Assembly (NCBI GenBank): GCA_031288495.1 | Contig: JAITRH010000063.1 | Location: forward strand, 1-45,233 | Direction: 5' to 3' | Length of the DNA stretch: 45,233 bases | Source of the DNA: Treponema sp. | GTDB lineage: Bacteria > Spirochaetota > Spirochaetia > Treponematales > Breznakiellaceae | Shown here: positions 35,196-42,854 of the stretch, piece after piece | Position numbering within the stretch: the first letter of the stretch is position 1 | How the letters are laid out: each line of letters opens with the position of its first letter | The notes under the pieces: model-generated | What the model saw: the letters and a program-made list of their open reading frames with translations, nothing else | Told to the model about the DNA's origin: nothing | The model's database searches: none | Position numbers and translations under genes: made by a program

Positions 35196-36099
35196 AGGCC
35201 CCTCCCGCCGCCCCTTCATCCTCATCCAGGGCGGCCTGTAATCGTCTTTCCGTTACTTCACAGAACCCCCGCTCGATCTCGACGCCGATATAAAACCGCT
35301 CCCCAAGCCTCCTGCAGGCAAGGCCGGTGGTACCGCTCCCATTGAAGGGGTCAAGGATAATATCCCCCGGTTTGGTGGAAGCCAGGATGATCCGGGTCAA
35401 GAGGTTCAAAGGTTTTTGGGTTGGATGTTTACCGGTTTGCTTTTCCTGTTTCGCCGGCGTGGGAATCGACCACACGGACCGCATTTGGACCCCTTCTTTT
35501 TTGAGCTTATCCTCGGGAAAGACGCCGTTTTTCATGGCCTGGTAATTAAAGTAATGCTTCGCCTTTTTATCCTTCCGGGCCCAGAGCAGGGTTTCATGGG
35601 AAGCGGTAAAAAACCGGCAGCTTAGATTAGGGGACCCATTGGGCTTAAACCAGATAATATCGTTTAAGACATGAAAATGCTGCTTCTGCAAGGCATAGCC
35701 GCACTGATAGATGCTATGATAGGTCCCGCTTATCCACAGAGTTCCTTCAGGCTTTAAGATGCGGCGGCAGGCGGCTATCCAGGCCTCATGAAAGGCCGTA
35801 TCCTCGGCCACTCCCTTGCTGGTATCCCAGGCCCCTTTGTTCACCGGCGCCATGCGGCCATTATGACAGGTAACCCCGTTATTTGACAGCTTATACGGCG
35901 GGTCCGCAAATATCATGTCGATGGTATTCTCGGGAATACGAGGCAGGACTTCCCGGTAATCTTCATTATAGATGATGGCCTGTGCCGAAGTATAAAAAGG
36001 GCTTAACGCGGTTTGAGGCTGCGTAATCCCCGCAATAATCCGGTTAAAGGCTTTTTCAGGCATCCGTTCTATCACCTGAAAGGGTTCTCTCGTACCCAT
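35182..36099 (-). CDS. DNA adenine-N6 methyltransferase (beta class) of a restriction-modification pair
   Basis: The 305-residue enzyme has the catalytic motif DPPY at residues 66-69 and the SAM-binding FNGSGTT at 252-258. This order defines beta-class N6-adenine (or N4-cytosine) methyltransferases. The surrounding segments (LKPEGTLWISGTYHSIY, NLSCRFFTASHETLLWARK and GKHPTQKP) resemble the DpnA-like enzymes that I recall acting on GATC-type sites, but the specificity cannot be fixed by eye. It should protect host DNA from the nuclease encoded next to it. GGAGG lies just before the ATG. A 21-bp repeat array is located 160 bases upstream. Confidence 0.88.
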   Translation of the reverse strand: MGTREPFQVIERMPEKAFNRIIAGITQPQTALSPFYTSAQAIIYNEDYREVLPRIPENTIDMIFADPPYKLSNNGVTCHNGRMAPVNKGAWDTSKGVAEDTAFHEAWIAACRRILKPEGTLWISGTYHSIYQCGYALQKQHFHVLNDIIWFKPNGSPNLSCRFFTASHETLLWARKDKKAKHYFNYQAMKNGVFPEDKLKKEGVQMRSVWSIPTPAKQEKQTGKHPTQKPLNLLTRIILASTKPGDIILDPFNGSGTTGLACRRLGERFYIGVEIERGFCEVTERRLQAALDEDEGAAGGAYAVQ

Positions 36100-36260
36100 G
36101 TACCCTCCCTGGTTCTTATAATACCATATTTTTCCGTTTTTAGGAAGCTCCTGCCCAGGGTATCGGCGTTTATACGGGTATTTCCCTCTATACTACGGAT
36201 GCGCTTATGGACCCCCAGGGCGGCTGCAGGGATTCCATCTTCATATCCGCTCCGGGTGAA

Positions 36261-36441
36261 GTCTTGAGACAATGGGTTGCTGTCTAAAGACGGCAGGTTA
36301 TTGTCTAAAGACAATGAGCTGTTGTCTAAAGACGGCAGGGTGAAGTCTTGAGACAATGAGCTGTTGTCTAAAGACGGCGGGTTATTGTCTAAAGACAATG
36401 AGTTGTTGTCTAAAGACGGCAGGGTGAAGTCTTGAGACAAA
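36261..36441. repeat. Nine-copy 21-bp tandem array with a palindromic GTCT-NN-AGAC core
   Basis: GTCTTGAGAC or GTCTAAAGAC begins at 36261, 36282, 36303, 36324, 36345, 36366, 36387, 36408 and 36429, exactly 21 bases apart. Spacer and core variants repeat every four units, giving an 84-bp higher period. Each core is a near-perfect palindrome. On the minus strand an open frame (36072-36467, TTG start, no ribosome site) reads heptapeptides like SLDNNSL and SQDFTLP, but its 3' end overlaps the methyltransferase start and coding is doubtful. Confidence 0.92.
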
Positions 36442-36569
36442 AGGAACGCTCTTTTTCGTCCCCACAATCCGCTTCACCGGCGTCGGGCTTGAGCCCCCAA
36501 TCCGGGTAATCGGTGGACACCATTCCGGCGGCTTCACCGCACCCCTTGGGCAGGGGGATCCCTTTCCTG

Positions 36570-37709
36570 CTACCAGGCGGGGATAATGGTGAGCTCTTCC
36601 TTTTTTACCGGAGAGCCTCTCCCGATTTTGACCACAAAGAAGCTCCCCGGAGCAGTCCCGGTGGTGCCATGGGCCTCGGCGCGGGGGGTGTCGTCCGGGG
36701 TGTCCTCGATCCCATTCCTGATGGTCCAGGCCTTCCCTCCCGAATCCGGGGTGCCGAAGGCGTAATACTGCAGGTCAAACTGGAGCAGGGCGTCCACATC
36801 CCGCGTCGGCATGGTGGAGTCCCGGTAGACCTCAAAACAAGCAATAAAACCATCTTGACCACTCCTATAAACAAGGGGAGCATAAATCCGAGTCCAGAGG
36901 CCATTATATTGAGAACTACCCTTGTTGTGGTAATAGGGTTGTAAGGTAACCGGGGGAAACTCCTCTCCCACATACCGGGGCCACAGGCGCACATGGTGAT
37001 CCGTAATGGTCAACTGCCCGCCCCCTTCCGCCGCAATTAAAGGCCCCAATCGGGGGACCCGAAACTCTATTGAAAATAAATCCTCCTTGGGCTGATAATC
37101 AGGGCCATTATTGTGGCGCTCCCCCGGAGGAGCCAGGTTAATATACCGATCGCGGATGTACAGAGCAGGATCCTTGTGCTGGACGGAGATATATGAATAG
37201 GTCATAAATACGAAGTCATTGGAGTCAGTGTATGTATTCTTCGCGCCGGTGTCCCACTGGGGGGAGACGGGGGTAAGCCCTATGGTAACCATGTTCATTG
37301 CACCGGCCTTAATCGGTACAGTCCCTTCATACCCCGCCGCCAGGAGAACCCGGCCCTTCCCCGCAAGGAGCAGGACCTCATAGGTTTTCCCCGGTAGCAC
37401 CCACAGATTGATAGCGGCGGCTCCCGCAGCGGCCTCCCCCCGGTAGTAGGTCTTCCCGGTCCCCACCGGAGCGGTGTCCTTGAACAGAACCTCATAGGCA
37501 TCAACAAACCGCTCTATCAGATTTGGATTCACGGAACGGCTTTCGCTGCCGGCCCCGGTTCCCACGGCCACCCGCACCGGCGCCAGCTCTTCCTGGGAAG
37601 CGGGGAGGGAGGTATCGGTTAATCCGCTTGAACAGGCCCCCAAGGCCGCCAAAACCATCCCCAGCCAAAACCCGGAATGGAACCGTCCCTTCGTCGCATC
37701 TTGTCTCAT
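36570..37709 (-). CDS. Lipoprotein of unknown function
   Basis: The 379-residue product has a lipoprotein signal sequence (RQDATKGRFHSGFWLGMVLAAL, lipobox LGAC, then a Ser-rich linker). I do not recognise its family. The body is rich in aromatic residues and beta-strand-like segments (TYEVLLLAGKGRVLLAAGY, then FVFMTYSYISVQ), and no catalytic motif is apparent. The ATG at 37709 has AAGGAG nine bases upstream; the frame is open to 37778. It is probably anchored to the inner or outer membrane. Confidence 0.75.
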   Translation of the reverse strand: MRQDATKGRFHSGFWLGMVLAALGACSSGLTDTSLPASQEELAPVRVAVGTGAGSESRSVNPNLIERFVDAYEVLFKDTAPVGTGKTYYRGEAAAGAAAINLWVLPGKTYEVLLLAGKGRVLLAAGYEGTVPIKAGAMNMVTIGLTPVSPQWDTGAKNTYTDSNDFVFMTYSYISVQHKDPALYIRDRYINLAPPGERHNNGPDYQPKEDLFSIEFRVPRLGPLIAAEGGGQLTITDHHVRLWPRYVGEEFPPVTLQPYYHNKGSSQYNGLWTRIYAPLVYRSGQDGFIACFEVYRDSTMPTRDVDALLQFDLQYYAFGTPDSGGKAWTIRNGIEDTPDDTPRAEAHGTTGTAPGSFFVVKIGRGSPVKKEELTIIPAW

Positions 37710-38053
37710 ACCTTTACTCCTTAAAAAGCCTTCGCAAGAAACGGGTTGTGCCCGGCAAAGGCCCCGGACTTGCCCCATGAAAAAACGCCCTCAAAACCCT
37801 GTTACCGAACCCGAACAGCTCCTGGAAGCGGCGCGGCGGCAGCCATGCAGGAACCGTGAAAAGGACCCAATAAAATAGCTATACACCATAAATCCCCGGA
37901 TGGCAACCGGTTTTTCATCCATTACCCGGATAAACGCAACGCCCTGGGGAGGGGACTGGTCCTGCGGCTTTGCACGAGGCGGAGGATGTATACCGATAGG
38001 GGGCCGGAAAGCTCCCGGAAGTTTGCTTTGGGTATACTGGGGCTTGGCGGCCT
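37710..38053. other. Spacer without a gene between the lipoprotein gene and cysN
   Basis: No gene, repeat or terminator could be supported. The segment should hold the promoter of the lipoprotein gene, but no good -10/-35 pair was found. Confidence 0.4.
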
Positions 38054-39394
38054 TTAAAACCGATGGGGAAAATAGCGCTTCAATACCGTAAAGAGGGCTT
38101 CTTCAAAATCACCGGCTATGGGGGGGACTTTTGGCGCTTCCTCCGGTTCAAGGACAATGCCCCCCCCGGCGGCGTTGTATGCATCGACGATAACAAAGCG
38201 GCCCAGAGAAGGGTTGTCGTAGAACGAGGATACCCCGATAGGCTCGGAAAGGCGTAAGGTAACGCTGCCACAATCATGCCGCCTGAGCTCGGTATAATCC
38301 CCTTCCCGGTCTCCCAAAAACCGCTCTATTCCTTCAAGGCGGGCGTTCACCTTGGCGCTTCCCAGCTTAAAGAGATAGGACCTATGGAAGGTCAGGGGCT
38401 TTTCCCCAAGCCATATCAGGTTGGCCCTGATTTTCTCGCTCACCCGGACCGGGGCCTGCTCCCGCTTCCGCACCATCACCTCCCCGGGTTTCACGTAGAT
38501 TTCTTCTTCCAGGGTAAAGCCGCTGGCTTCGTTGGTTTTGGCGGTGGTTTTGGGCGGCGCATTCCAGACTTCAATGGTTTTGATATGGGCGGTTTTACGG
38601 GAGGGTAAAAAGAGCACCTCCTCCCCGACCTGTACCTCACCGCTGACAATGGTTCCTGCATAGATCCGCCGCCGGTCGTTGTCGTTGCTGAACCGGTACA
38701 CATCCTGCACGGGCATGGCGAAAAAGGCCTGTTCATTGGAAGGGGGATTATGAAAACTATCCAGCACTTCGAGGATCGTTTTCCCCGTATACCAGGGCAT
38801 CTCCTGAGCTCTGGCGACGATGTTCTTCCCTTCCCGGGCGCTGATGGGTACAAAGGCCAGGGGTTTCACCTTGAGGGTTTCCAGGTAGGCCCCGTAGGCC
38901 TGCCGGATGGCGTTAAACACCCCTTCATCATACTGAAGGGCATCCAATTTATTCACCGCTACCAAGACCTGGGAAATCCCCAGCAGGGAAAGCAAAAGCC
39001 CATGCCGCCGGGAGTTTTCCGCCACCCCCTCAAGGGCGTCGATCACCAGTACCGCCGCCACCGCCCGGGACGCGCCGCTGAGCATGTTCCGCAAAAATTC
39101 ACTATGCCCCGGGGCGTCAATAATAATGTATTCCCGGAGGGGACTCTTGAAAAATATCCGGGCGCTGTCAATGGTAATGCCCTGTTTCTGCTCGTCGTCC
39201 AGGGCGTCCAGCAAGAAGGCGTATTCAAAGACCCGGCCCTTTTTCTTACACCCCTGCCGCACCGCCTGGAGTTTGCCCTCAGGCAGGGAGTGGGTATCTG
39301 CGAGGAGCCGTCCCACCAGGGTACTCTTCCCGTGATCCACATGACCGGTAATAACAATATTCATCCGTTCTAAAGAAGTCTCTCCTTCAGCCAT
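38054..39394 (-). CDS. cysN: Sulfate adenylyltransferase large subunit (GTPase) CysN
   Basis: With CysD it makes adenosine 5'-phosphosulfate from sulfate and ATP, using GTP hydrolysis. The 446-residue protein is an EF-Tu-like GTPase with GHVDHGKST near residue 17, [20 protein letters not shown] and NKLD, followed by beta-barrel domains. The C-terminus has no APS kinase (CysC) extension. Start and stop are coupled to cysD: the sequence TAATG joins them. The reduction step enzyme CysH is encoded in the same operon. Confidence 0.9.
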   Translation of the reverse strand: MAEGETSLERMNIVITGHVDHGKSTLVGRLLADTHSLPEGKLQAVRQGCKKKGRVFEYAFLLDALDDEQKQGITIDSARIFFKSPLREYIIIDAPGHSEFLRNMLSGASRAVAAVLVIDALEGVAENSRRHGLLLSLLGISQVLVAVNKLDALQYDEGVFNAIRQAYGAYLETLKVKPLAFVPISAREGKNIVARAQEMPWYTGKTILEVLDSFHNPPSNEQAFFAMPVQDVYRFSNDNDRRRIYAGTIVSGEVQVGEEVLFLPSRKTAHIKTIEVWNAPPKTTAKTNEASGFTLEEEIYVKPGEVMVRKREQAPVRVSEKIRANLIWLGEKPLTFHRSYLFKLGSAKVNARLEGIERFLGDREGDYTELRRHDCGSVTLRLSEPIGVSSFYDNPSLGRFVIVDAYNAAGGGIVLEPEEAPKVPPIAGDFEEALFTVLKRYFPHRF

Positions 39395-40272
39395 TACATG
39401 TACCCCGCTCTTCTGAGGATTTCCAGGGTGCCCCCGCCGTCCACATCCTGAGCCCTCCCGGAACGTTCCGCAATATTCCTGAATTTGCCGCTTAACAGTT
39501 CTTCAATAATTTCCCGGGGATTCCGGGCGCTTGACTCAACCGGGCTCGTACAGGGATAACAGCCCAGAGAACGGTACCGGGTATTATCCCCCTGGTTGTA
39601 ATAGATGGGGATGGTGGGGATCCGCTCCCGGTCAATATATTCCCAGATGTTAAGCTCGGTCCATTCCAGCAGGGGATGCACCCGGACATGGGTTTTCGGG
39701 GCAAATTCGGTCTTATATAAATTCCACAGTTCCGGCGGCTGGGTACTGGCGTCCCATTCGCTTTTTTCATCCCGGGCGGAAAAGACCCGCTCCTTGGAAC
39801 GGCTGCCTTCTTCATCGCTGCGGGCGCCGACAAGGACCGCATGGTAGGGCGGGGCCTGTTCCACTTCTTCCCAGCAATCCCGGTGGGGATCATACACCCG
39901 GCGGCTGCCGGTGCCGTCCAGGGTCTCTTTCAAGGCCAGGGTTTTCAGTTCCTGGCAGCAGGAAATCCGATCAAGCCCTTCCGGAAAACTGCGTTTTGCC
40001 GCCAATGCCCGCTTGTTTTGCCCCACCACCAGCCGCAGTTTTAAGGCTTTGGCAAGCTGGTCCCGGTAGGCAATCATGGCAGGGATCTTATAGTTCGTGT
40101 CGATATGGATGAGCTCAAAGGGAACATGCCCGAAAAAGGCCTTCTTCGTAAGCCAGAGCAGCACCGTGCTGTCCTTACCAATAGACCAGAGCATCCCGAT
40201 ATTCTTAAATGACTTATAGGCTTCTCGAATGATAAAGACGCTTTGGGATTCTAACATATCCAGTTTATGCAT
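39394..40272 (-). CDS. cysD: Sulfate adenylyltransferase small subunit CysD
   Basis: CysD is the ATP pyrophosphatase half of ATP sulfurylase. The 292-residue protein carries the PP-loop [10 protein letters not shown] near residue 31, [19 protein letters not shown], the [13 protein letters not shown] loop, and the C-terminal [18 protein letters not shown]. These fit CysD in order and length. It lies 16 bases after cysH and overlaps cysN by one base, so the three form one transcript from the cysH promoter. Confidence 0.93.
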   Translation of the reverse strand: MHKLDMLESQSVFIIREAYKSFKNIGMLWSIGKDSTVLLWLTKKAFFGHVPFELIHIDTNYKIPAMIAYRDQLAKALKLRLVVGQNKRALAAKRSFPEGLDRISCCQELKTLALKETLDGTGSRRVYDPHRDCWEEVEQAPPYHAVLVGARSDEEGSRSKERVFSARDEKSEWDASTQPPELWNLYKTEFAPKTHVRVHPLLEWTELNIWEYIDRERIPTIPIYYNQGDNTRYRSLGCYPCTSPVESSARNPREIIEELLSGKFRNIAERSGRAQDVDGGGTLEILRRAGYM

Positions 40273-40288
40273 GGCTTTCTCTTTAGGG

Positions 40289-40960
40289 TTACTCCGGTTT
40301 TTTCAGGTGGATTCCACATTCTTTATGCTCAGGGTTTTCCCACCACCAGCGCCCGGCGCGGCTGTCCTCCCCTTCCCTGACCGGCCTGGTGCAGGGGGCG
40401 CAGCCGATACTCTTGAAGCCCTGGGCATAGAGGGGATGCAGGGGAAGGTCATGGGTGTGCAGGTAATCCGCCACGTCCTGATCCGTCCAGGAAACCAGGG
40501 GATTTATTTTCAGAAGCCGGTGCTCCTCATCATACTCAAGGATTTGCAGGCCCTTTCGGGTTAGGGACTGGGCCGCCCGAAGACCCGTTACCCAGGCGCT
40601 CTTTCCGGCGAGGGCCTGCCTGAGGGGATTTACTTTCCGGACATGGCAGCAGGCATGGCGGTCTTCCAGGCTGCCCCGCATTCCCCATGCACCGAGTTGT
40701 TCCTCGAGCTTCTGGGCTTCATCAGGGAGGGGATAATATTTTTTAATGGAAATCCGGAAGAAGGCTTCCACCTTTTCGTGATACCCCTGGGTCTCAGGAA
40801 AAAGTTTGAGGGTATCCAGCGTAAATATTTCCAGTTCCAGCGATTTCGGGGTATAGCGGAGCAGGAGATGTAATGCCGCCACATCTTCCGCCTGATAACT
40901 AAAGGCCAGGGCAATGGGGCCTTTGATTCTATCCAAAATACCCGGTATATACGTTTCCAT
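40289..40960 (-). CDS. cysH: Adenylyl-sulfate (APS) reductase CysH
   Basis: The enzyme reduces APS to sulfite with electrons from thioredoxin. The 223-residue protein has the paired cysteines [10 protein letters not shown] (104-105) and GCAPCTRP (about 185 and 188) that bind a 4Fe-4S cluster, which marks the APS-using form. It also has the catalytic C-terminal Cys in KECGIH. The absence of APS kinase (CysC) in the operon agrees with APS being the substrate. The gene leads the operon cysH-cysD-cysN from a promoter at 41070-41099. Sulfite reductase and transporter genes are not in this window. Confidence 0.92.
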   Translation of the reverse strand: METYIPGILDRIKGPIALAFSYQAEDVAALHLLLRYTPKSLELEIFTLDTLKLFPETQGYHEKVEAFFRISIKKYYPLPDEAQKLEEQLGAWGMRGSLEDRHACCHVRKVNPLRQALAGKSAWVTGLRAAQSLTRKGLQILEYDEEHRLLKINPLVSWTDQDVADYLHTHDLPLHPLYAQGFKSIGCAPCTRPVREGEDSRAGRWWWENPEHKECGIHLKKPE

Positions 40961-41069
40961 AGGCTATCCTATAAACCGGAGGCTTTCCTAAAAACCGTAC
41001 TGCAGGACAAACCTCACCTTCATTATGAAACCCCTCGGGGTATTCCCAGTAATCACGTCAAGTTTGTTG

Positions 41070-41099
41070 AGTATAGCCTTTCTTATCTATCTAAGACAA
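41070..41099 (-). promoter_or_regulatory. Promoter of cysH-cysD-cysN
   Basis: TTGTCT (41099-41094) and TATACT (41075-41070) lie 18 bases apart on the minus strand. The roughly 100-base leader contains the palindrome ACCCCTCGGGGT (41030-41041). No known riboswitch was recognised. Confidence 0.5.
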
Positions 41100-41211
41100 G
41101 AGGCTTACAGAGACATCCCGGTAAAAAGGGTGGAGCCTTGCAAAAAGTGGGGCCTATGCTCCGGCAGGAATGGCCGTCTTACGCTGCCGGCCTGAAACAC
41201 CCCTCCTTAAG

Positions 41212-41261
41212 GCTAAAGGTAAAATGACCGGGATCCCGTGATGCCGCGGGTTACCTTTAGC
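41212..41261. repeat. 11-bp inverted repeat beside the IS remnant
   Basis: GCTAAAGGTAA (41212-41222) and TTACCTTTAGC (41251-41261) are exact inverted copies around 28 bases. The stretch 40961-41305 holds the cysH promoter, this repeat and the end of the IS remnant, with no gene. Confidence 0.5.
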
Positions 41262-41275
41262 AGTTAGCGGACCCT

Positions 41276-41554
41276 TGTCAAGTCCTGAAATAGGTTGTCA
41301 GATTTTCATGCAATCTTACGATGCATTTTTTCAGGCGTTTCGTAGTTAAGGGACAGATGAGGCCGCTTGGTGTTGTACAAAAACATCGCCTCATCTGTCG
41401 CCGCCAGCGCCTGCTTTTTCCTCCGAAACGAACAGCCAAGCCCGTATTCCTGCTTCAATATCCCGTTCAACCACTCGGCATTGGCATTTTCGTAACAGTG
41501 CATCTCCTCGGTCATGCTTATCTGAAGCCCATGAGCTTGGAGCCTCTCAACATA
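41276..41554 (-). mobile_element. Remnant of a second IS3-family element (3' end only)
   Basis: This piece encodes the last part of an IS3-type transposase OrfB, with the DDE-region motif YENANAEWLNGILKQEY and the C-terminal YNTKRPHLSLNYETPEKMH. It ends near TGTCAAGTCCT (41276), a plausible IS terminus. The 5' half of the element is absent. The piece abuts the terminal repeat of the neighbouring IS at about 41555. Confidence 0.7.
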
Positions 41555-41581
41555 CTGGACTTTACCCCTTTCGGTAGACAC
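41306..41581 (-). pseudogene. C-terminal fragment of an IS3-family transposase OrfB
   Basis: About 83 residues of the rve-type transposase domain remain. VERLQAHGLQISMTEEMHCY is followed by the catalytic glutamate in NANAEWLNGIL, and the fragment ends in the usual YNTKRPHLSL tail. It is read from inside the adjoining element's terminal repeat, so the first eight residues are not native. It has lost the first two catalytic acids and cannot work. Confidence 0.75.
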
Positions 41582-41583
41582 CG

Positions 41584-42482
41584 TTAAGCGACCCGCCCCG
41601 AGTTAAACATAGCAGGCGCCACAGAGTCAAGCGCCGAATGCAGGCGAACCCGATGGTAATAGGCCTCAAGGTACATAAACACTGATTGTCTGAGCTCCGC
41701 CGCGGAGTGTTTGCCGTCCAGGGTTTCCAACTCCCGTTTCAGGGTCTTGAAAAAGGATTCGGCGCAGGCCTTGTCCCCACCGTTCCCCTTCCGGTTCATG
41801 CTCTGGCGAACCGTGGGACAGCAGGCGGCCAAAAGACCGCGAAACCGTTGTGAGCAATACTGCGCCCCCCGGTCGGAATGGAAGACCAGGCTTTCTCGGG
41901 CCGTGTGGTTGTGAAAGGCCATCCTGAGGGCGGGAATGGTCGTCTGGACCGTCTCAAGGCCGACGCTGAAGGCCCAGCCAATGACATTCCGGTCATACAA
42001 GTCCAACACCACCGTCAGGTAGAGCCACCCGCCCAGGACACGTAGATACGTAATGGCAGACCCCATAGGGGTCTGACAACACCCATTTTGCTCCCGCCGT
42101 TTCCGCCTGAAACTTCCGGTTCAACACGTTCTCACAGACCGGCAGCCCGTGGTTCGAGTTGGTGGTGGGGATACACTTCCTCCGCCGGCGAGCGTTCAGG
42201 CCGTTTTCCCGCATTAATCGGGCCACTTTTTTCAAACTAACCCGTTTCCCGTAGGTGTTCCGCAGCACTTCCCGCACCCGCGGACTCCTCTACCGCCGGT
42301 GATGCTGTCGCACAATCTCCCGGATGAGGTCGAGCAGTTCGGCGTCCTCCCTGCTCCGTCTTTCCGACGCCCCCTGTTTCGCCCATTGGTAATACGCGTT
42401 GGTTGACACCCCGAAAACTCACGTCCATCTTCCTGATGCTGTATTCGTTCTTGTGTTCCTGCATGAACTGATACACCCTCAC
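41584..42482 (-). pseudogene. Broken IS3-family transposase OrfB (integrase core)
   Basis: The product would start with a GTG at 42482 (VYQFMQEHKNEYSIRKM). The frame then changes near VSTNAYYQW and is stopped by TAG at a site where RRYGSP is expected. It continues with VREVLRNTYGKRVSLKKVA, is interrupted after KWV by a 19-base palindromic insertion, and finishes with ITYLRVLGGWLYLTVVLDLY, FHSDRGAQYCS and the glutamate of ACAESFFKTLKRE. At least two frameshifts and one nonsense change make it inactive. Confidence 0.8.
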
Positions 42483-42790
42483 CGGGGTTCGGTCTGCGCG
42501 AAGATGACCGCCGCTTTTTTTAGGATTTCATTCGCCTCCCGTAGCGCCTTGTTTTCTTTCCTCAGCCGGGCCAACTCCTCGTCCCGGGGCCGTCCGTGGC
42601 CCGGAAACGGGGGCAATCCCCCCTGCGCCGACTCACGGGCCTGCTGCATCCACCGGCGCAGCACGCTCTCGTTCACCCCCAAATCTACCGCAATCTGGCT
42701 TATAGGTTTTTCCCGCTTTTCGGCCAGCGCCGCCGCCTCGGCTTTGAACTCCTTCGTGTACGTCCGCCGTTCTTGGTCCTTTTTTCCCAT
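42479..42790 (-). CDS. IS3-family transposase OrfA (HTH protein)
   Basis: The 103-residue protein has the helix-turn-helix ISQIAVDLGVNESVLRRW after a start typical of IS3 OrfA (RRTYTKEFKAEAAALA), and a leucine-rich coiled coil near the end (LARLRKENKALREANEILKKA). An A7 tract at 42521-42515 with a following G is a classic -1 slip site. The -1 frame stays open into orfB, which starts by overlapping the orfA stop. GGAG lies seven bases before the ATG. The protein itself is intact, although its partner is broken. Confidence 0.88.
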   Translation of the reverse strand: MGKKDQERRTYTKEFKAEAAALAEKREKPISQIAVDLGVNESVLRRWMQQARESAQGGLPPFPGHGRPRDEELARLRKENKALREANEILKKAAVIFAQTEPR

Positions 42791-42854
42791 CTGTTTCTCC
42801 TTCTTGTTTGTATTCCATGCTTATTTTTCTGTCTACCAGAGGGGGTAAGGTCCA

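Larger units (their letters stand above)
41555..42854 (-). mobile_element. IS3-family insertion sequence, degenerate, about 1.3 kb
   Basis: Terminal inverted repeats of 26 bases lie at 41555-41580 and 42829-42854 and match at 22 positions (both begin CTGGAC and end GGTAGACA). Between them are orfA and a broken orfB in the usual overlapping order. The length fits the family. No clear target duplication was found, so insertion may have been followed by deletion. One side abuts another IS remnant and the other a surface protein gene without its 5' end. Confidence 0.8.

Noticed and set aside
36072-36467. Minus-strand frame of 131 codons across the GTCT-NN-AGAC array
   Set aside because: The start is TTG without a ribosome site, most of it is repeat, and the 3' end overlaps the methyltransferase start by 28 bases.
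41030-41041. Riboswitch in the cysH leader
   Set aside because: Only a short ACCCC/GGGGT stem is visible; none of the SAM or other sulfur riboswitch landmarks are present.
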